Notes: generated by a model from the letters alone, not told the origin. A DNA stretch of 64,000 bases from Tardiphaga robiniae (GCF_001618955.1 NZ_LVYV01000002.1:1-64000), one strand, 5' to 3'; counted from the first letter of the stretch, positions 25,649-35,017 are shown. Numbers and translations: made by a program.

Positions 25649-26767
25649 ATGGCCTTATGGTTTGTGTTCGCCTTGATGACCGCCGCAGCGATTTTCGCTG
25701 TGTTGTGGCCGCTTGGCCGGACGCGCTCCAATGCCGGTGGCACCGAGGCCAGCGTCTACCGGGATCAGCTCACTGAAATTACCCGCGATGCGGATGCCGG
25801 GCTGATCGGGCCGACCGAGGCCGAGGCCGCGCGTGTCGAGATCAGCCGTCGTCTGCTGGCCGCGGTCGATGCCGAGGGCGCGGCGTCCGTCGGCAGCAGT
25901 CCCGGTTTTCGCCGTGCGGTGTCGCTGCTGGCACTGATCGGCCTGCCGCTGCTGGCCATCGGCTTCTATCTGCCGCTCGGCTCGCCTGCCATGCCGGACT
26001 TTCCGCTCGCCACGCGCAACCAGTCGCCAAGCCCCACCCAGCCGCTGGACAATCTCGTCGCACAGGTCGAGCAGCATCTCGAGAAAAACCCGACCGACGG
26101 CCGTGGCTGGACCGTGCTTGCGCCGGTGCTGGCGAAGATCGGACGTACCGACGATGCGGTGCGCGCGTTCCGCAATGCGATCACCTATGCCGGCGATACA
26201 GCCGCGCGCCGCGCCGATCTCGGCGAGGCCATGGCGATGGCAGCCAATGGTGTCATCACCGCGGATGCCAAGACCGAATTCGAACGTGCTGTCGCGCTCG
26301 ATGCCGGTGAGGTCAAGGCACGCTACTTCCTGGGCCTCGCGGCTGAGCAGGACGGGCGTGGCAGCGACGCGGCGGTGATCTGGCGCGACATGCTGGCAAA
26401 GGGACCTGCGGATGCGCCGTGGCGTCCGGTGGTCACGGCGGCCCTGGCGCGCGTCGGCGGCAGCGCTCCGAAATCAGGCCCGAACCTGCCGGCGCTGTCG
26501 GAAGATACGATCGCGTCGGTACAGGGCATGAATGCAGGCGACCGCAATGCGATGATCCATGGCATGGTCGACCGGCTCGCCACGCGGCTCAAGCAGGACG
26601 GCAGCGACGTCGAGGGATGGTTGCGGCTGGTGCGGGCCTATATGGTGCTCGGTGAGCGCGACAAGGCAAAGAGCGCGCTGGCGGATGCACGGGAGGCGGT
26701 CGGGTCCAATGCGGAACGGCTGCGCCAATTGAATGACGGCCTGAAAGACACGGGGCTGGATGGGTAA
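25649..26767 (+). CDS. ccmI: Cytochrome c biogenesis protein CcmI (CycH)
   Basis: 372 residues. Two membrane helices (residues 3-19 and about 90-110) flank a cytoplasmic loop containing VYRDQLTEITRDADAGLIGPTEAEAARVEISRRLL, the CcmI signature. The periplasmic C-terminal part holds TPR repeats (DGRGWTVLAPVLAKIGRTDDAVRAFRNAI...) that bind apocytochrome c and deliver it to the CcmF/H haem ligation complex. First gene of a ccmI-E-F-H operon. The ATG at 25649 was chosen over the TTG at 25646. Confidence 0.92.
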   Translation: MALWFVFALMTAAAIFAVLWPLGRTRSNAGGTEASVYRDQLTEITRDADAGLIGPTEAEAARVEISRRLLAAVDAEGAASVGSSPGFRRAVSLLALIGLPLLAIGFYLPLGSPAMPDFPLATRNQSPSPTQPLDNLVAQVEQHLEKNPTDGRGWTVLAPVLAKIGRTDDAVRAFRNAITYAGDTAARRADLGEAMAMAANGVITADAKTEFERAVALDAGEVKARYFLGLAAEQDGRGSDAAVIWRDMLAKGPADAPWRPVVTAALARVGGSAPKSGPNLPALSEDTIASVQGMNAGDRNAMIHGMVDRLATRLKQDGSDVEGWLRLVRAYMVLGERDKAKSALADAREAVGSNAERLRQLNDGLKDTGLDG

Positions 26768-26816
26768 ACGCATGATGCCGAAAAGTGTGCAGCGGTTTTC
26801 GGACAACATCATGCGT
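26768..26816. repeat. Palindromic repeat inside the ccm operon
   Basis: Outer arms ACGCATGATG/CATCATGCGT and inner arms CCGAAAA/TTTTCGG. Same architecture as the element at 185-233. It fills most of the 63-base ccmI-ccmE gap, so it is transcribed as part of the operon mRNA. Confidence 0.8.
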
Positions 26817-26830
26817 CTTGAAGGTGAAGC

Positions 26831-27319
26831 ATGACACGCAAGCAGCGACGATTGACGATGATAGGTGGAGCGCTGGTGGTGCTCGCTATCGCGGCCGGAC
26901 TCGTGCTGAACGCGTTGCGCGACTCCATCGTGTTCTTCTCGACGCCGCAGATGGTTGCCGAAAAGCAGATACCGGTCGGCAAACGCTTCCGTCTCGGCGG
27001 CATGGTCGAGCAGGGCTCGCTGGTGCGCGGCGACAATCTGGCTGTCAGCTTCAAGGTGTCCGATGGCGGCGCGACGCTGCCGGTGAACTACAAGGGCATC
27101 CTGCCTGATCTGTTCCGCGAGGGGCAGGGCGTCGTCGCCGAAGGCGCGATGGATGCGTCGGGCGTGTTCAAGGCCGATACGGTGCTGGCGAAGCACGACG
27201 AGAACTACATGCCGAAGGAAGTCGCTGACGCGCTCAAGAAACAGGGGCGCTGGCAGGAAGGCGAGGGCGGCAAGCCCGTGATGTCGCAGGGCGCTGCCAA
27301 GCCTGTGGTGACGCAGTGA
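26831..27319 (+). CDS. ccmE: Haem chaperone CcmE (CycJ)
   Basis: 162 residues. N-terminal membrane anchor ([21 protein letters not shown]) and a periplasmic OB-fold with [27 protein letters not shown] and [19 protein letters not shown]. The haem-binding site is KHDENYMP, with the covalent His at about residue 121. It takes haem from CcmCD and passes it to CcmFH. Its TGA overlaps the GTG start of ccmF by 4 bases, so the genes are translationally coupled. Confidence 0.93.
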   Translation: MTRKQRRLTMIGGALVVLAIAAGLVLNALRDSIVFFSTPQMVAEKQIPVGKRFRLGGMVEQGSLVRGDNLAVSFKVSDGGATLPVNYKGILPDLFREGQGVVAEGAMDASGVFKADTVLAKHDENYMPKEVADALKKQGRWQEGEGGKPVMSQGAAKPVVTQ

Positions 27320-29298
27320 TTGCCGAAGCGGGACACTATGCACTGGTGCTGGCGCTCGCGCTGGCGCTGATCCAGTCGACCGTGCCGATCGTCGGTGCAC
27401 GGCTGCGCGATCCTGCGCTGATGAATGTCGCGCGCTCCACGGCGCTGGCGCAGTTGTTGTTCGCCGGACTGTCGTTTCTGGCGCTGACGACGCTCTATGT
27501 GACGTCGGATTTCTCCGTCGCCAATGTGTTCGAGAATTCGCATTCCGCCAAGCCGCTGCTCTACAAGATCACCGGTGTTTGGGGAAACCACGAAGGCTCG
27601 ATGCTGCTGTGGGTGTCGATCCTCGCACTGTTCGGCGGGCTGGTTGCCGCCTTCGGCAATAATTTGCCGCTGTCGCTGCGCGCGCATGTGCTGGCGGTGC
27701 AGGGCTGGATCGCCGCGGCGTTCTATCTGTTCATCCTGATGACCTCGAATCCGTTCCTGCGCCTGGCACAGCCGCCGCTCGAGGGCCGCGATCTCAATCC
27801 GGTGCTGCAGGATATCGGCCTCGCGGTGCATCCGCCGATGCTCTATCTCGGCTATGTCGGCTTCTCCATCGCATTCTCCTTCGCCGTCGCCGCGCTGATC
27901 GAAGGCCGCATCGATGCCGCCTGGGCGCGCTGGGTGCGGCCATGGACGCTGGTGGCGTGGATCTTCCTGACGCTCGGAATCGCGATGGGCTCGTACTGGG
28001 CCTATTACGAACTTGGCTGGGGCGGCTGGTGGTTCTGGGATCCGGTCGAGAACGCGTCGCTGATGCCGTGGCTGTCCGGCACCGCGTTGCTGCATTCGGC
28101 CGTGGTGATGGAGAAACGCAACGCGCTGAAGGTCTGGACCATCCTGCTGGCGATCCTGACCTTCTCGCTGTCGCTGCTCGGCACCTTCCTGGTGCGCTCC
28201 GGCGTCCTCACCTCGGTTCATGCGTTCGCGACTGATCCCACACGTGGCGTGTTCATCCTGCTGATCCTGTGCGTGTTCATCGGTGGCAGCCTGACGCTGT
28301 ATATGTGGCGCGCGTCGTCACTGAAGCAGGGCGGCCTGTTCGCGCCGATCTCGCGCGAGGGCGCGCTGGTGCTGAACAATCTGTTCCTCACCACGGCCTG
28401 CGCCACAGTGTTCATCGGCACGCTGTATCCGCTGGCGCTGGAAATGCTGACCGGCGAGAAAATCTCGGTGGGCGCGCCGTTCTTCAATCTCACTTTCGGG
28501 CCGCTATTCGTGCCGCTGCTGCTGGCGATGCCGTTCGGACCGCTGCTGGCGTGGAAGCGCGGCGATCTCAGAGGCGTCACGCAGCGGCTGATGGCGGCCG
28601 GCATTGCCGCGCTTCTGGCGGTGGCACTGGTCTGGGCATGGACGACCGGCGGCGCGGCGCTGGCACCGCTGGCGATCGGGCTCGGCGTGTTCGTGATTGC
28701 CGGATCGATCGTCGATATGGCTGAGCGCACGATGCTGTTTCGTCTGCCGTTCGGAGGCGCGTTTCGCCGTGCGCGCGGATTGCCGCGTGCGGCCTGGGGC
28801 ACGGCCTTCGCCCATGCCGGCATTGGTGTGGCGCTGATCGGCATCGTCTGCGAGTCGACATGGAACACCGAATATATCGGCACCATGAAGCCGAACGATG
28901 TAGCCAGGCTCGCTGGTTATGAGCTCACGCTCAAGGATGTCACGCAGCGACAAGGGCCGAATTTCCGCGAGAGTCTTGCGCGTTTCAAGGTGACGCGCGG
29001 TGGTGACGAGATCGGCGAGATGACGCCATCGAAGCGCAATTTCACGGCGCGGCAGTCCTCCACCACGGAAGCCGCGCTGCTGTCGCGCGGCGCCAGCCAG
29101 CTCTATATCTCGCTCGGCGAGGAAGCCGCGGGCGGCGCGGTTGCCGTGCGGATGTATCACAAGCCGCTGGTGCTGATGATCTGGTGGGGACCGGTGCTGA
29201 TGGCTTTCGGTGGGCTACTGTCGCTGTCCGACCGGCGGCTACGCGTCGGCGCGCCGAAGCCGGCAAAGGCATCGCGCGCACTGCAGCCGGCGGAGTGA
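27316..29298 (+). CDS. ccmF: Haem lyase subunit CcmF (CycK), GTG start
   Basis: 660 residues with many membrane helices. The WWD haem-handling domain is [19 protein letters not shown] (about 235). Conserved histidines occur in [31 protein letters not shown] and GTALLHSAV. With CcmH and CcmI it attaches haem to CXXCH motifs of apocytochromes in the periplasm. The GTG start is inside the ccmE stop. Strong similarity over the full length. Confidence 0.95.
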   Translation: MIAEAGHYALVLALALALIQSTVPIVGARLRDPALMNVARSTALAQLLFAGLSFLALTTLYVTSDFSVANVFENSHSAKPLLYKITGVWGNHEGSMLLWVSILALFGGLVAAFGNNLPLSLRAHVLAVQGWIAAAFYLFILMTSNPFLRLAQPPLEGRDLNPVLQDIGLAVHPPMLYLGYVGFSIAFSFAVAALIEGRIDAAWARWVRPWTLVAWIFLTLGIAMGSYWAYYELGWGGWWFWDPVENASLMPWLSGTALLHSAVVMEKRNALKVWTILLAILTFSLSLLGTFLVRSGVLTSVHAFATDPTRGVFILLILCVFIGGSLTLYMWRASSLKQGGLFAPISREGALVLNNLFLTTACATVFIGTLYPLALEMLTGEKISVGAPFFNLTFGPLFVPLLLAMPFGPLLAWKRGDLRGVTQRLMAAGIAALLAVALVWAWTTGGAALAPLAIGLGVFVIAGSIVDMAERTMLFRLPFGGAFRRARGLPRAAWGTAFAHAGIGVALIGIVCESTWNTEYIGTMKPNDVARLAGYELTLKDVTQRQGPNFRESLARFKVTRGGDEIGEMTPSKRNFTARQSSTTEAALLSRGASQLYISLGEEAAGGAVAVRMYHKPLVLMIWWGPVLMAFGGLLSLSDRRLRVGAPKPAKASRALQPAE

Positions 29299-29302
29299 TG
29301 GC

Positions 29303-29797
29303 GTGACACGCATTGTCGCAAGCCTCATCGCCGTGATGTTCCTGCTCGCTGCGCCGCTCGCGCATGCGGTGCAGCCCGACGAGATCATGAAGGACCCGGC
29401 GCAGGAAGGCCGCGCGCGCAACCTGTCGAAGGAGCTGCGCTGCATGGTCTGTCAGAACCAGTCCATCGACGATTCCGATGCACCGCTGGCGCGCGACCTG
29501 CGTCTGCTGGTGCGCGAGCGCATCGCCACTGGCGAAAGCGACAAACAGGTGCTGGATTTCCTGGTAGCGCGTTATGGCGAATTCGTGCTGCTGAAGCCGC
29601 GGCTCAACCTGCACACGCTGCTGCTGTGGCTGCTGACGCCACTGGTGCTGATTGGTGGCGGCTTCGCCTTGTGGTGGCACAATCGGCGCCGGGGCAGGGC
29701 TGCAAGCGATGATGATGCCGTGATGAAACTCACCGCTGAGGAAGAGGCGCGGATCGAGCGGCTGATCGCGGCGCAGAGCGAGACCAAGCCGTCCTAG
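29303..29797 (+). CDS. ccmH: Cytochrome c maturation protein CcmH (CycL), GTG start
   Basis: 164 residues: signal peptide, the thioredoxin-type motif LRCMVCQNQSIDDSDAPLARDLR (RCxxC, about residue 46), a helical bundle (LLVRERIATGESDKQVLDFLVARYGEFVLLKP) and a C-terminal membrane helix. It reduces the apocytochrome CXXCH disulfide before haem attachment. The GTG at 29303 follows GGAG; four bases separate it from the ccmF stop. Last gene of the operon. Confidence 0.93.
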   Translation: MTRIVASLIAVMFLLAAPLAHAVQPDEIMKDPAQEGRARNLSKELRCMVCQNQSIDDSDAPLARDLRLLVRERIATGESDKQVLDFLVARYGEFVLLKPRLNLHTLLLWLLTPLVLIGGGFALWWHNRRRGRAASDDDAVMKLTAEEEARIERLIAAQSETKPS

Positions 29798-29819
29798 GCC
29801 GGCCGTTGCTGCGGCCGGC
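29798..29819. terminator. Hairpin between convergent ccmH and gntR-type gene ends
   Basis: GCCGGCCG, loop TTGCTG, CGGCCGGC, directly after the ccmH stop and two bases before the stop of the opposite-strand gene. GC-rich stem without a clear T-run; it probably acts as a bidirectional barrier. Confidence 0.45.
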
Positions 29820-29821
29820 GT

Positions 29822-30508
29822 CTATTCGGCGGGCAACACCGCCTGGATGTTGCGGCCGGTGCGTTCAATATGCTCCCGCAAGATCCGCGTTGCATCGCGG
29901 GTGCGCCGCTCGATCATCGCATGAGCCATGGCCGTGTGTTCTGCAGGCACATCGCGATCCGGCTGATGTTTCTTCAGGAAGATGCGGCGATAGCGATCGC
30001 TCTGGTCGTGCAGTGTCGCGCAGAACTGCCGCAGCAACGGCATCTGGCACGCCGAGATCAGTTCGGCGTGGAAGGCGCGATGCGCGATCTCCCAGGCTTC
30101 CTGTTCTGCGGCCGAGCGTGAGCCGCGCTTGCAGCGGCTGAGCTGATGCAGCGAGCCGAGCACGCGTCCTTCCCAGGCGACATCGCCGTGTTCGATGGCT
30201 TCCTTGACGGCGAGGCCTTCGAGTTCGACGCGCAGCCGGATGATCTCGGCGAGATTGCTCGCCGAGACCGGCGTGACGCGATAGCCGCGCTGGTCGATCA
30301 GCGCGACGAGTCCGTCGTTCTCCAGACGACACAGCGCTTCGCGCAGCGGGCTGAGGCTGACGCCGAAAGCGGTACGCAGGCGATCGAGATTGAGCTTGCT
30401 GCCCGGTAGCAGGTCGCCGCGCATGATCGAGTCCCGCAAGCGGGCGACGAGCGTGGTGGACAATGTGGTCGGAATGGCGCCGGCCGTGGTGGTGCGTGCG
30501 GTGCTCAT
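29822..30508 (-). CDS. GntR-family regulator, FadR (FCD) subfamily
   Basis: 228 residues. N-terminal winged helix (LVARLRDSIMRGDLLPGSKLNLDRLRTAFGVSLSPLREALCRLENDGLVALIDQRGYRV) and a C-terminal all-helical FCD ligand domain (EIIRLRVELEGLAVKEAIEHGD...HRAFHAELISAC). It lies 6 bases after the amidohydrolase gene on the same strand, so they share a transcript. It probably represses the module around it (amidohydrolase, solute-binding protein, CMD protein) until a carboxylate substrate binds. Confidence 0.88.
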   Translation of the reverse strand: MSTARTTTAGAIPTTLSTTLVARLRDSIMRGDLLPGSKLNLDRLRTAFGVSLSPLREALCRLENDGLVALIDQRGYRVTPVSASNLAEIIRLRVELEGLAVKEAIEHGDVAWEGRVLGSLHQLSRCKRGSRSAAEQEAWEIAHRAFHAELISACQMPLLRQFCATLHDQSDRYRRIFLKKHQPDRDVPAEHTAMAHAMIERRTRDATRILREHIERTGRNIQAVLPAE

Positions 30509-30514
30509 GATGGC

Positions 30515-31414
30515 CTATCCGATGCTCTCGAAACCGTAGAGCGAAGCAGGATTATCCACCAGTGCCAATTGCTGCGCTTTGGGATCCGGCAGCCAGAGCG
30601 GGATGAGATTAACGAGGTCGCCATCGTTCGGCATCGCGACCGGACAGATCGGATGCGGCCAGTTGCTGCCCCAGAGGATGCGGTCGGGACGCGCTTCGAC
30701 TACGCGCGCGATCATCGGCAGCATGTCGCGATGCGGATAGGGCTCTGCAGAGAGGCGATACAGGCTGGCGAGCTTGATCCAGCAGCGGTCGGTGTCGAGC
30801 AATCGCAGCAAGGTTCGAAACGGTTCGGAATCGACGCCTTCCGCAGCGCTGATCCGGGCGAGGTGATCCAGCACGAACGGACTGCGGACCTGCATCAGTT
30901 GTGGCGCGACATCGACGAGCTCGCTCGCTCTGTTGAAATGCAGCACGAGATGCCAGCCGAAATCGAACGTCTCGTCCGCGAGGCCGCGCAAATGCGCGAA
31001 GGATGCGCCGCCGCTGACGACGGTGGACATCCGGCAGCCCCGCATGCCGCGGAGATGCATGTCTTCGAGCTCCTGCTGTGGCAGGCCCGACGGGATCACG
31101 GCCACCCCGCGCAGTCGTTTCGGATTGAGGTCGAGGGCCGCGAGGGTCGCGCTATTGTCGGTGCCGTGAGCACCGCCATGCACGATGACGGCGCGGTCGA
31201 TCCCGAGCGTTTCGTGGAGCTGCATCAGGTCGTCATAGGTGCAGTCTTCGGGCGTGTAGCTGCGCTGTTCACTGAACGGAAATTCGGCCTGCGGGCCGAA
31301 GACGTGGACATGGGTATCGCAGGCACCACGCGGCATCACGAATGCAGGACGCTTCGGATGGCGATCGGGGCCGGGGCAGGGCTTCGGTGGGGCGCCAGGC
31401 GTATGCGCACTCAT
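30515..31414 (-). CDS. Amidohydrolase family protein, 2-pyrone-4,6-dicarboxylate lactonase-like
   Basis: 299 residues from the ATG at 31414 (AAGGGAG upstream). It has the TIM-barrel amidohydrolase motifs CDTHVHVFGP near the N-terminus and ILWGSNWPHP near the end, with the intervening DRAVIVHGGAHGTDN and WHLVLHFN strands. This arrangement is that of the LigI/PDC hydrolase branch, enzymes acting on lactones or dicarboxylates from aromatic breakdown. The true substrate is open. Neighbours are a GntR regulator and a divergent solute-binding protein, fitting a small catabolic unit. Confidence 0.8.
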   Translation of the reverse strand: MSAHTPGAPPKPCPGPDRHPKRPAFVMPRGACDTHVHVFGPQAEFPFSEQRSYTPEDCTYDDLMQLHETLGIDRAVIVHGGAHGTDNSATLAALDLNPKRLRGVAVIPSGLPQQELEDMHLRGMRGCRMSTVVSGGASFAHLRGLADETFDFGWHLVLHFNRASELVDVAPQLMQVRSPFVLDHLARISAAEGVDSEPFRTLLRLLDTDRCWIKLASLYRLSAEPYPHRDMLPMIARVVEARPDRILWGSNWPHPICPVAMPNDGDLVNLIPLWLPDPKAQQLALVDNPASLYGFESIG

Positions 31415-31550
31415 CGTGGCAACTCCCTTCAAATAAGCGATCTTTGTTCGCTGAAAATAAACGGTGGCAAGCAGTCGATTTGACGACAGCCTTGAGTAGT
31501 GCCAACATAAAATCGACGAAGCAAGAAAAATCGATTATTTGGAGGTTCGC
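31415..31550. promoter_or_regulatory. Divergent promoter region with repeated TCGATTT boxes
   Basis: Between the amidohydrolase and solute-binding-protein genes. The heptamer TCGATTT occurs at 31475-31481 and its complement AAATCGA at 31510-31516 and 31528-31534. These are candidate operators for the GntR protein encoded at 29822-30508. The spacing is 18 bases between the last two. Confidence 0.35.
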
Positions 31551-32519
31551 ATGCGGCACGTGGTTTCTGCACTGGTGGCTCTGGTCATGGTTTCGCTGGT
31601 CGGCCAGGCCGCCCATGCAGGGTTTCCCGAACGCGGCATCAAGATCGTGGTGCCGTTTCCTGCCGGCGGATCGAACGACGTCGTTGCCCGCTTGCTCGGC
31701 ACCAAGCTGCAGGAGCTCTGGGGACAGCCGGTGGTGATCGACAACCGTGCCGGCGGCGGCGGCAACATTGGCGCGGATGCCGTCGTGCGCTCGCCCGCCG
31801 ATGGCTATACATTGCTGCTGACGGCGCCCGGCCCGCTCGCGGTCAATCAGTCGCTCTATGCGCAACTCCCCTTCAATCCTGCGCAGGATTTCACGCCGGT
31901 GGCGTTGATCGCATCGGTTCCGATCGTGTTGGCCGTCAATCCGGGCGTGAAGGCGACGACGGTGGCTGAGTTGATCGCGCTCGCCAAGGCGTCGCCGGGC
32001 AAACTCAATTTCGGCTCGTCCGGCCTTGGGTCGACCAATCATCTAGCGGGCGAGCTGCTGAAGGCGCGCGCCGGCATCGATATCGTGCATGTGCCGTATC
32101 GCGGTGCGGCGCCGGCGATGAATGACCTGATCGCCGGTCAGATTCCGATGATGTTCGACAACATGCCGGCTATTCGTCCGCAGGTTCAGGGCGGCACGAT
32201 CCGCGCGATTGCCGTGGCCGGCGCAGCACGTTCGCCTCTGTTCCCGGAGCTGCCGACCATGGCGGAGGCGGGTGTCGCGAATTTCGAGGCGTCGTCATGG
32301 TTTGGCCTCGTCGCGCCGGCCAAGATGCCGCCGGATGTGATGAAGGTGCTGATCGACGGGGTGACCAAGGTGCTGAAGGACCCCGACATGGTGAAGCGTC
32401 TCGCCGATGTCGGCGCCGAGCCCGGCGCGTTGTCAGGCGACGCGTTCGCTGCGTTTCTGCGCGCCGAGTCGGAAAAATGGGGCCAGGTGGTGAAGACAGC
32501 GGGTGCCAAGGTCGAGTAG
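31551..32519 (+). CDS. Bug/TctC-family periplasmic solute-binding protein
   Basis: 322 residues from the ATG at 31551, five bases after GGAGG. Signal peptide ending VGQAAHAGFP. Family motifs are IKIVVPFPAGGSNDVVARLLG, VIDNRAGGGGNIGAD, NFGSSGLGSTNHLAGELL and GAAPAMNDLIAGQIPMMFDN. Proteins of this family capture carboxylates for TctAB permeases, but no permease gene is adjacent; it may share one or act as a sensor. Probably induced together with the amidohydrolase. Confidence 0.88.
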   Translation: MRHVVSALVALVMVSLVGQAAHAGFPERGIKIVVPFPAGGSNDVVARLLGTKLQELWGQPVVIDNRAGGGGNIGADAVVRSPADGYTLLLTAPGPLAVNQSLYAQLPFNPAQDFTPVALIASVPIVLAVNPGVKATTVAELIALAKASPGKLNFGSSGLGSTNHLAGELLKARAGIDIVHVPYRGAAPAMNDLIAGQIPMMFDNMPAIRPQVQGGTIRAIAVAGAARSPLFPELPTMAEAGVANFEASSWFGLVAPAKMPPDVMKVLIDGVTKVLKDPDMVKRLADVGAEPGALSGDAFAAFLRAESEKWGQVVKTAGAKVE

Positions 32520-32556
32520 GACCTCGGGCCGCAATCGATTTGAAAACGGGAATCAT

Positions 32557-32952
32557 ATGACGAAGAAAATTGCTGAGCTCGACGAGCTGAAGTCCCGCTA
32601 CGAGGGGATGATTGGCTTCACGCCGCCGAAGATCGCCAAGCGACTGGAACTGGGCATGCGCGTCGATCCCGCTCTGGTCACGGCGCTGGAGGACTGGCGG
32701 ATTGCGGCGCTGACGCCTACGGCGCTGGATCAGAAGACCGTGCAATTGATGTCGTTCGCGATCCTGCTGGTCCAGACGTCCGAAGCTGCTGCCAATCACG
32801 CAAAGGCTGCGATCAAGGCCGGGGCCACGCTTGAGGAACTGCACGCAAGTGCCGGAATCGCTGCGCTGTTCCGCGGCGTTGCAGCCTTCAACATGGCCGG
32901 CGAAATCCTGGCCGGTCTGTTCCCGGAGACGGGTCAAAAGACCGGCGGTTGA
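32557..32952 (+). CDS. Carboxymuconolactone decarboxylase (CMD)-family protein without the redox cysteines
   Basis: 131 residues, all helical: LDELKSRYEGMIGFTPPKIAKRLELG, DQKTVQLMSFAILLVQTSEAAANHAKAAIKAGATLEELHAS. It has the CMD/AhpD helix pair and the conserved His (NHAKAAIKAGA) but no cysteine anywhere, so AhpD-type peroxidase chemistry is excluded and a lactone-decarboxylase-like or binding role is more likely. It is 37 bases after the solute-binding protein gene, same operon. The longer frame from 32503 lacks support. Confidence 0.78.
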   Translation: MTKKIAELDELKSRYEGMIGFTPPKIAKRLELGMRVDPALVTALEDWRIAALTPTALDQKTVQLMSFAILLVQTSEAAANHAKAAIKAGATLEELHASAGIAALFRGVAAFNMAGEILAGLFPETGQKTGG

Positions 32953-33141
32953 TACCGCCGCTGCATCTGCCGATATCGGGGTGATTCAGGCGCGTTGTCC
33001 CCCGCGTCATCCCGCCACACCTGCATCTCCCAGATTACCAAACCTTAATTCCCCTGCCAGCCCGCGGTAAGGTGGAAACCTCCATCTTCAGACCACACAA
33101 GGCGCCTTGCCCCCCGCGCCGTTGCTCTGGAGATTTTCTCG

Positions 33142-34737
33142 ATGTCCGACCGCCCCAACGATTTTTCCGAATTGCCGTCCTACAAGGCGTCCCGCCGTTC
33201 GCTGTTCTCTGCGCGTAAATTCGCGCTGATGGCGTCGGTCGTTGCGGGCCTTGGTGTTGCCGCCTATGGCCTGTCGCCGTCGAATAGCCCGGTCGACATC
33301 TTCACCACCACCGCGCATGCGCAGGTCGACAAGCAGGTCAAATCGCAGGCCGCGCAGCCGGTCGGTTTTGCCGACATCGTCGAGCGCGTGAAGCCATCGG
33401 TGATCTCGGTCAAGGTCAACATGAAGGAAAAGGTCGCATCGAAGGATGACGACAACAACGGCGACTCGCCGTTCCAGCCGGGCTCCCCGATGGAGCGCTT
33501 CTTCAAGCGCTTCGGCCAGGACGGCGTGCCCCCGGGCATGCGCGGTGGTCCGCGCGGCGGCGGCCGTGGCGTCGTGAGCGGTCAGGGCTCGGGCTTCTTC
33601 ATCTCGGCTGACGGTTTCGCCGTGACCAACAATCACGTGGTCGATGGCGCCGACAAGGTCGAGGTCTCGACCGACGACGGCAAGACCTATTCGGCCAAGG
33701 TGATCGGCACCGATCCGCGCACCGATCTGGCGCTGATCAAGGTTGAGGGCCGCACCGACTTCCCGTTCGCCAAGCTCGCCGACGGCAAGCCGCGGATCGG
33801 CGACTGGGTGCTGGCAGTCGGCAACCCGTTCGGCCTCGGCGGCACCGTGACAGCAGGTATCGTTTCGGCCTCGGGCCGCGACATCGGCAGCGGACCGTAT
33901 GACGATTTCATCCAGATCGATGCGCCCGTGAACAAGGGCAATTCGGGTGGTCCGGCTTTCGATACGTCGGGCGAAGTGATGGGCGTCAACACTGCGATCT
34001 ACTCGCCCTCGGGCGGCAGCGTCGGCATCGCGTTCTCGATTCCGGCCTCCACCGTGAAGACGGTGATCGCGCAGCTCAAGGACAAGGGTTCGGTCTCGCG
34101 TGGCTGGATCGGCGTGCAGATCCAGCCGGTGACGCAGGACATCGCCGACAGTCTCGGCCTGAAGAAGGCGGAAGGCGCATTGGTTGCCGAACCGCAGGCC
34201 GATGGTCCCGCTGCCAAGGCCGGCATCAAGTCGGGTGACGTCATCACCTCGGTGAATGGCACGCCGGTGAAGGATGCACGCGAGCTCGCCCGTACCATCG
34301 GCGGCTTTGCGCCGGGCAACACGGTGAAACTCAACGTGCTGCAAAAGGGTGAGGACAAGGTTCTGTCGATGACACTCGGCCAGTTGCCGAACACGGTGGA
34401 GGCGAAGGCCGACATCGATGGCGGTGACAAGGGATCGTCGTCGCGCGGCAGCGACGTGCCTCGGCTTGGCCTCACGGTCTCGCCCGCGAGCAGTGTCGCC
34501 GGTGCCGGCAAGGACGGTGTCGTCGTGACGGGCGTCGATCCGAAGAGCGCCGCTGCCGAGCGTGGCTTCAAGGAAGGCGACGTCATTCTCGAAGTCGCAG
34601 GCAAGAGCGTGACCAATCCAGGCGATGTGCGCGAGGCGATTGTCGCCGCGCACAACGACAACAAGAACAGCGTGCTGATCAGGGTTCGCTCGAACGGCTC
34701 CTCGAAGTTCGTGGCCGTTCCCCTCGCGAAGAGCTGA
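33142..34737 (+). CDS. degQ: Periplasmic serine protease, DegP/DegQ (HtrA) family
   Basis: 531 residues. An uncleaved or late-cleaved N-terminal signal anchor (KFALMASVVAGLGVAAYGL) is followed by the trypsin-like domain with catalytic His (NNHVVDGAD, about 165), Asp (DPRTDLALIK, about 194) and Ser (NKGNSGGPAF, about 268). Two PDZ domains follow (GWIGVQIQPV...; LGLTVSPASS...). It degrades or chaperones misfolded envelope proteins. The ATG has TGGAG about 10 bases upstream. A row of hairpins follows the stop codon. Whether it is DegP or DegQ cannot be decided from sequence alone. Confidence 0.9.
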   Translation: MSDRPNDFSELPSYKASRRSLFSARKFALMASVVAGLGVAAYGLSPSNSPVDIFTTTAHAQVDKQVKSQAAQPVGFADIVERVKPSVISVKVNMKEKVASKDDDNNGDSPFQPGSPMERFFKRFGQDGVPPGMRGGPRGGGRGVVSGQGSGFFISADGFAVTNNHVVDGADKVEVSTDDGKTYSAKVIGTDPRTDLALIKVEGRTDFPFAKLADGKPRIGDWVLAVGNPFGLGGTVTAGIVSASGRDIGSGPYDDFIQIDAPVNKGNSGGPAFDTSGEVMGVNTAIYSPSGGSVGIAFSIPASTVKTVIAQLKDKGSVSRGWIGVQIQPVTQDIADSLGLKKAEGALVAEPQADGPAAKAGIKSGDVITSVNGTPVKDARELARTIGGFAPGNTVKLNVLQKGEDKVLSMTLGQLPNTVEAKADIDGGDKGSSSRGSDVPRLGLTVSPASSVAGAGKDGVVVTGVDPKSAAAERGFKEGDVILEVAGKSVTNPGDVREAIVAAHNDNKNSVLIRVRSNGSSKFVAVPLAKS

Positions 34738-34797
34738 TCACCGCACATGAACGGAGAGTGTCGCCGGCATAGTCGCCCCCGCTGACGGCTCTTTCCA

Positions 34798-34912
34798 GGG
34801 GGCGAGCCACAAACTCGCTCCCACTGCTTCCTTTCGATGGAAAACAGCCCCCTTCCGTCGAAAGGCCAATGGGCGGTGAAGTTTCCCCCAGCTTCACCGC
34901 CTATTCTTCTTT
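34798..34912 (+). ncRNA. Three consecutive stem-loops downstream of degQ: terminator, possible small RNA
   Basis: Hairpin 1: 34798-34806 with 34814-34822 (9 bp, one G-U, loop CCACAAA). Hairpin 2: 34830-34842 with 34853-34865 (13 bp, one G-U, loop AACAGCCCCC). Hairpin 3: 34872-34881 with 34892-34901 (10 bp perfect, loop TTTCCCCCAG), then a T-rich stretch TATTCTTCTTT. The C-rich loops and row of stems resemble rhizobial small RNAs that bind Shine-Dalgarno sequences. At minimum hairpin 3 ends the degQ transcript. Confidence 0.5.
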
Positions 34913-35017
34913 CTGCCCCGAAGGATAACCGGCGGGCATTCCGCCGCCTTGCATGAAAGCCCGGTGCGCGCCATGGTGACCGAGACTCACAATATTCACA
35001 GCGAATCCGATCCCCAG

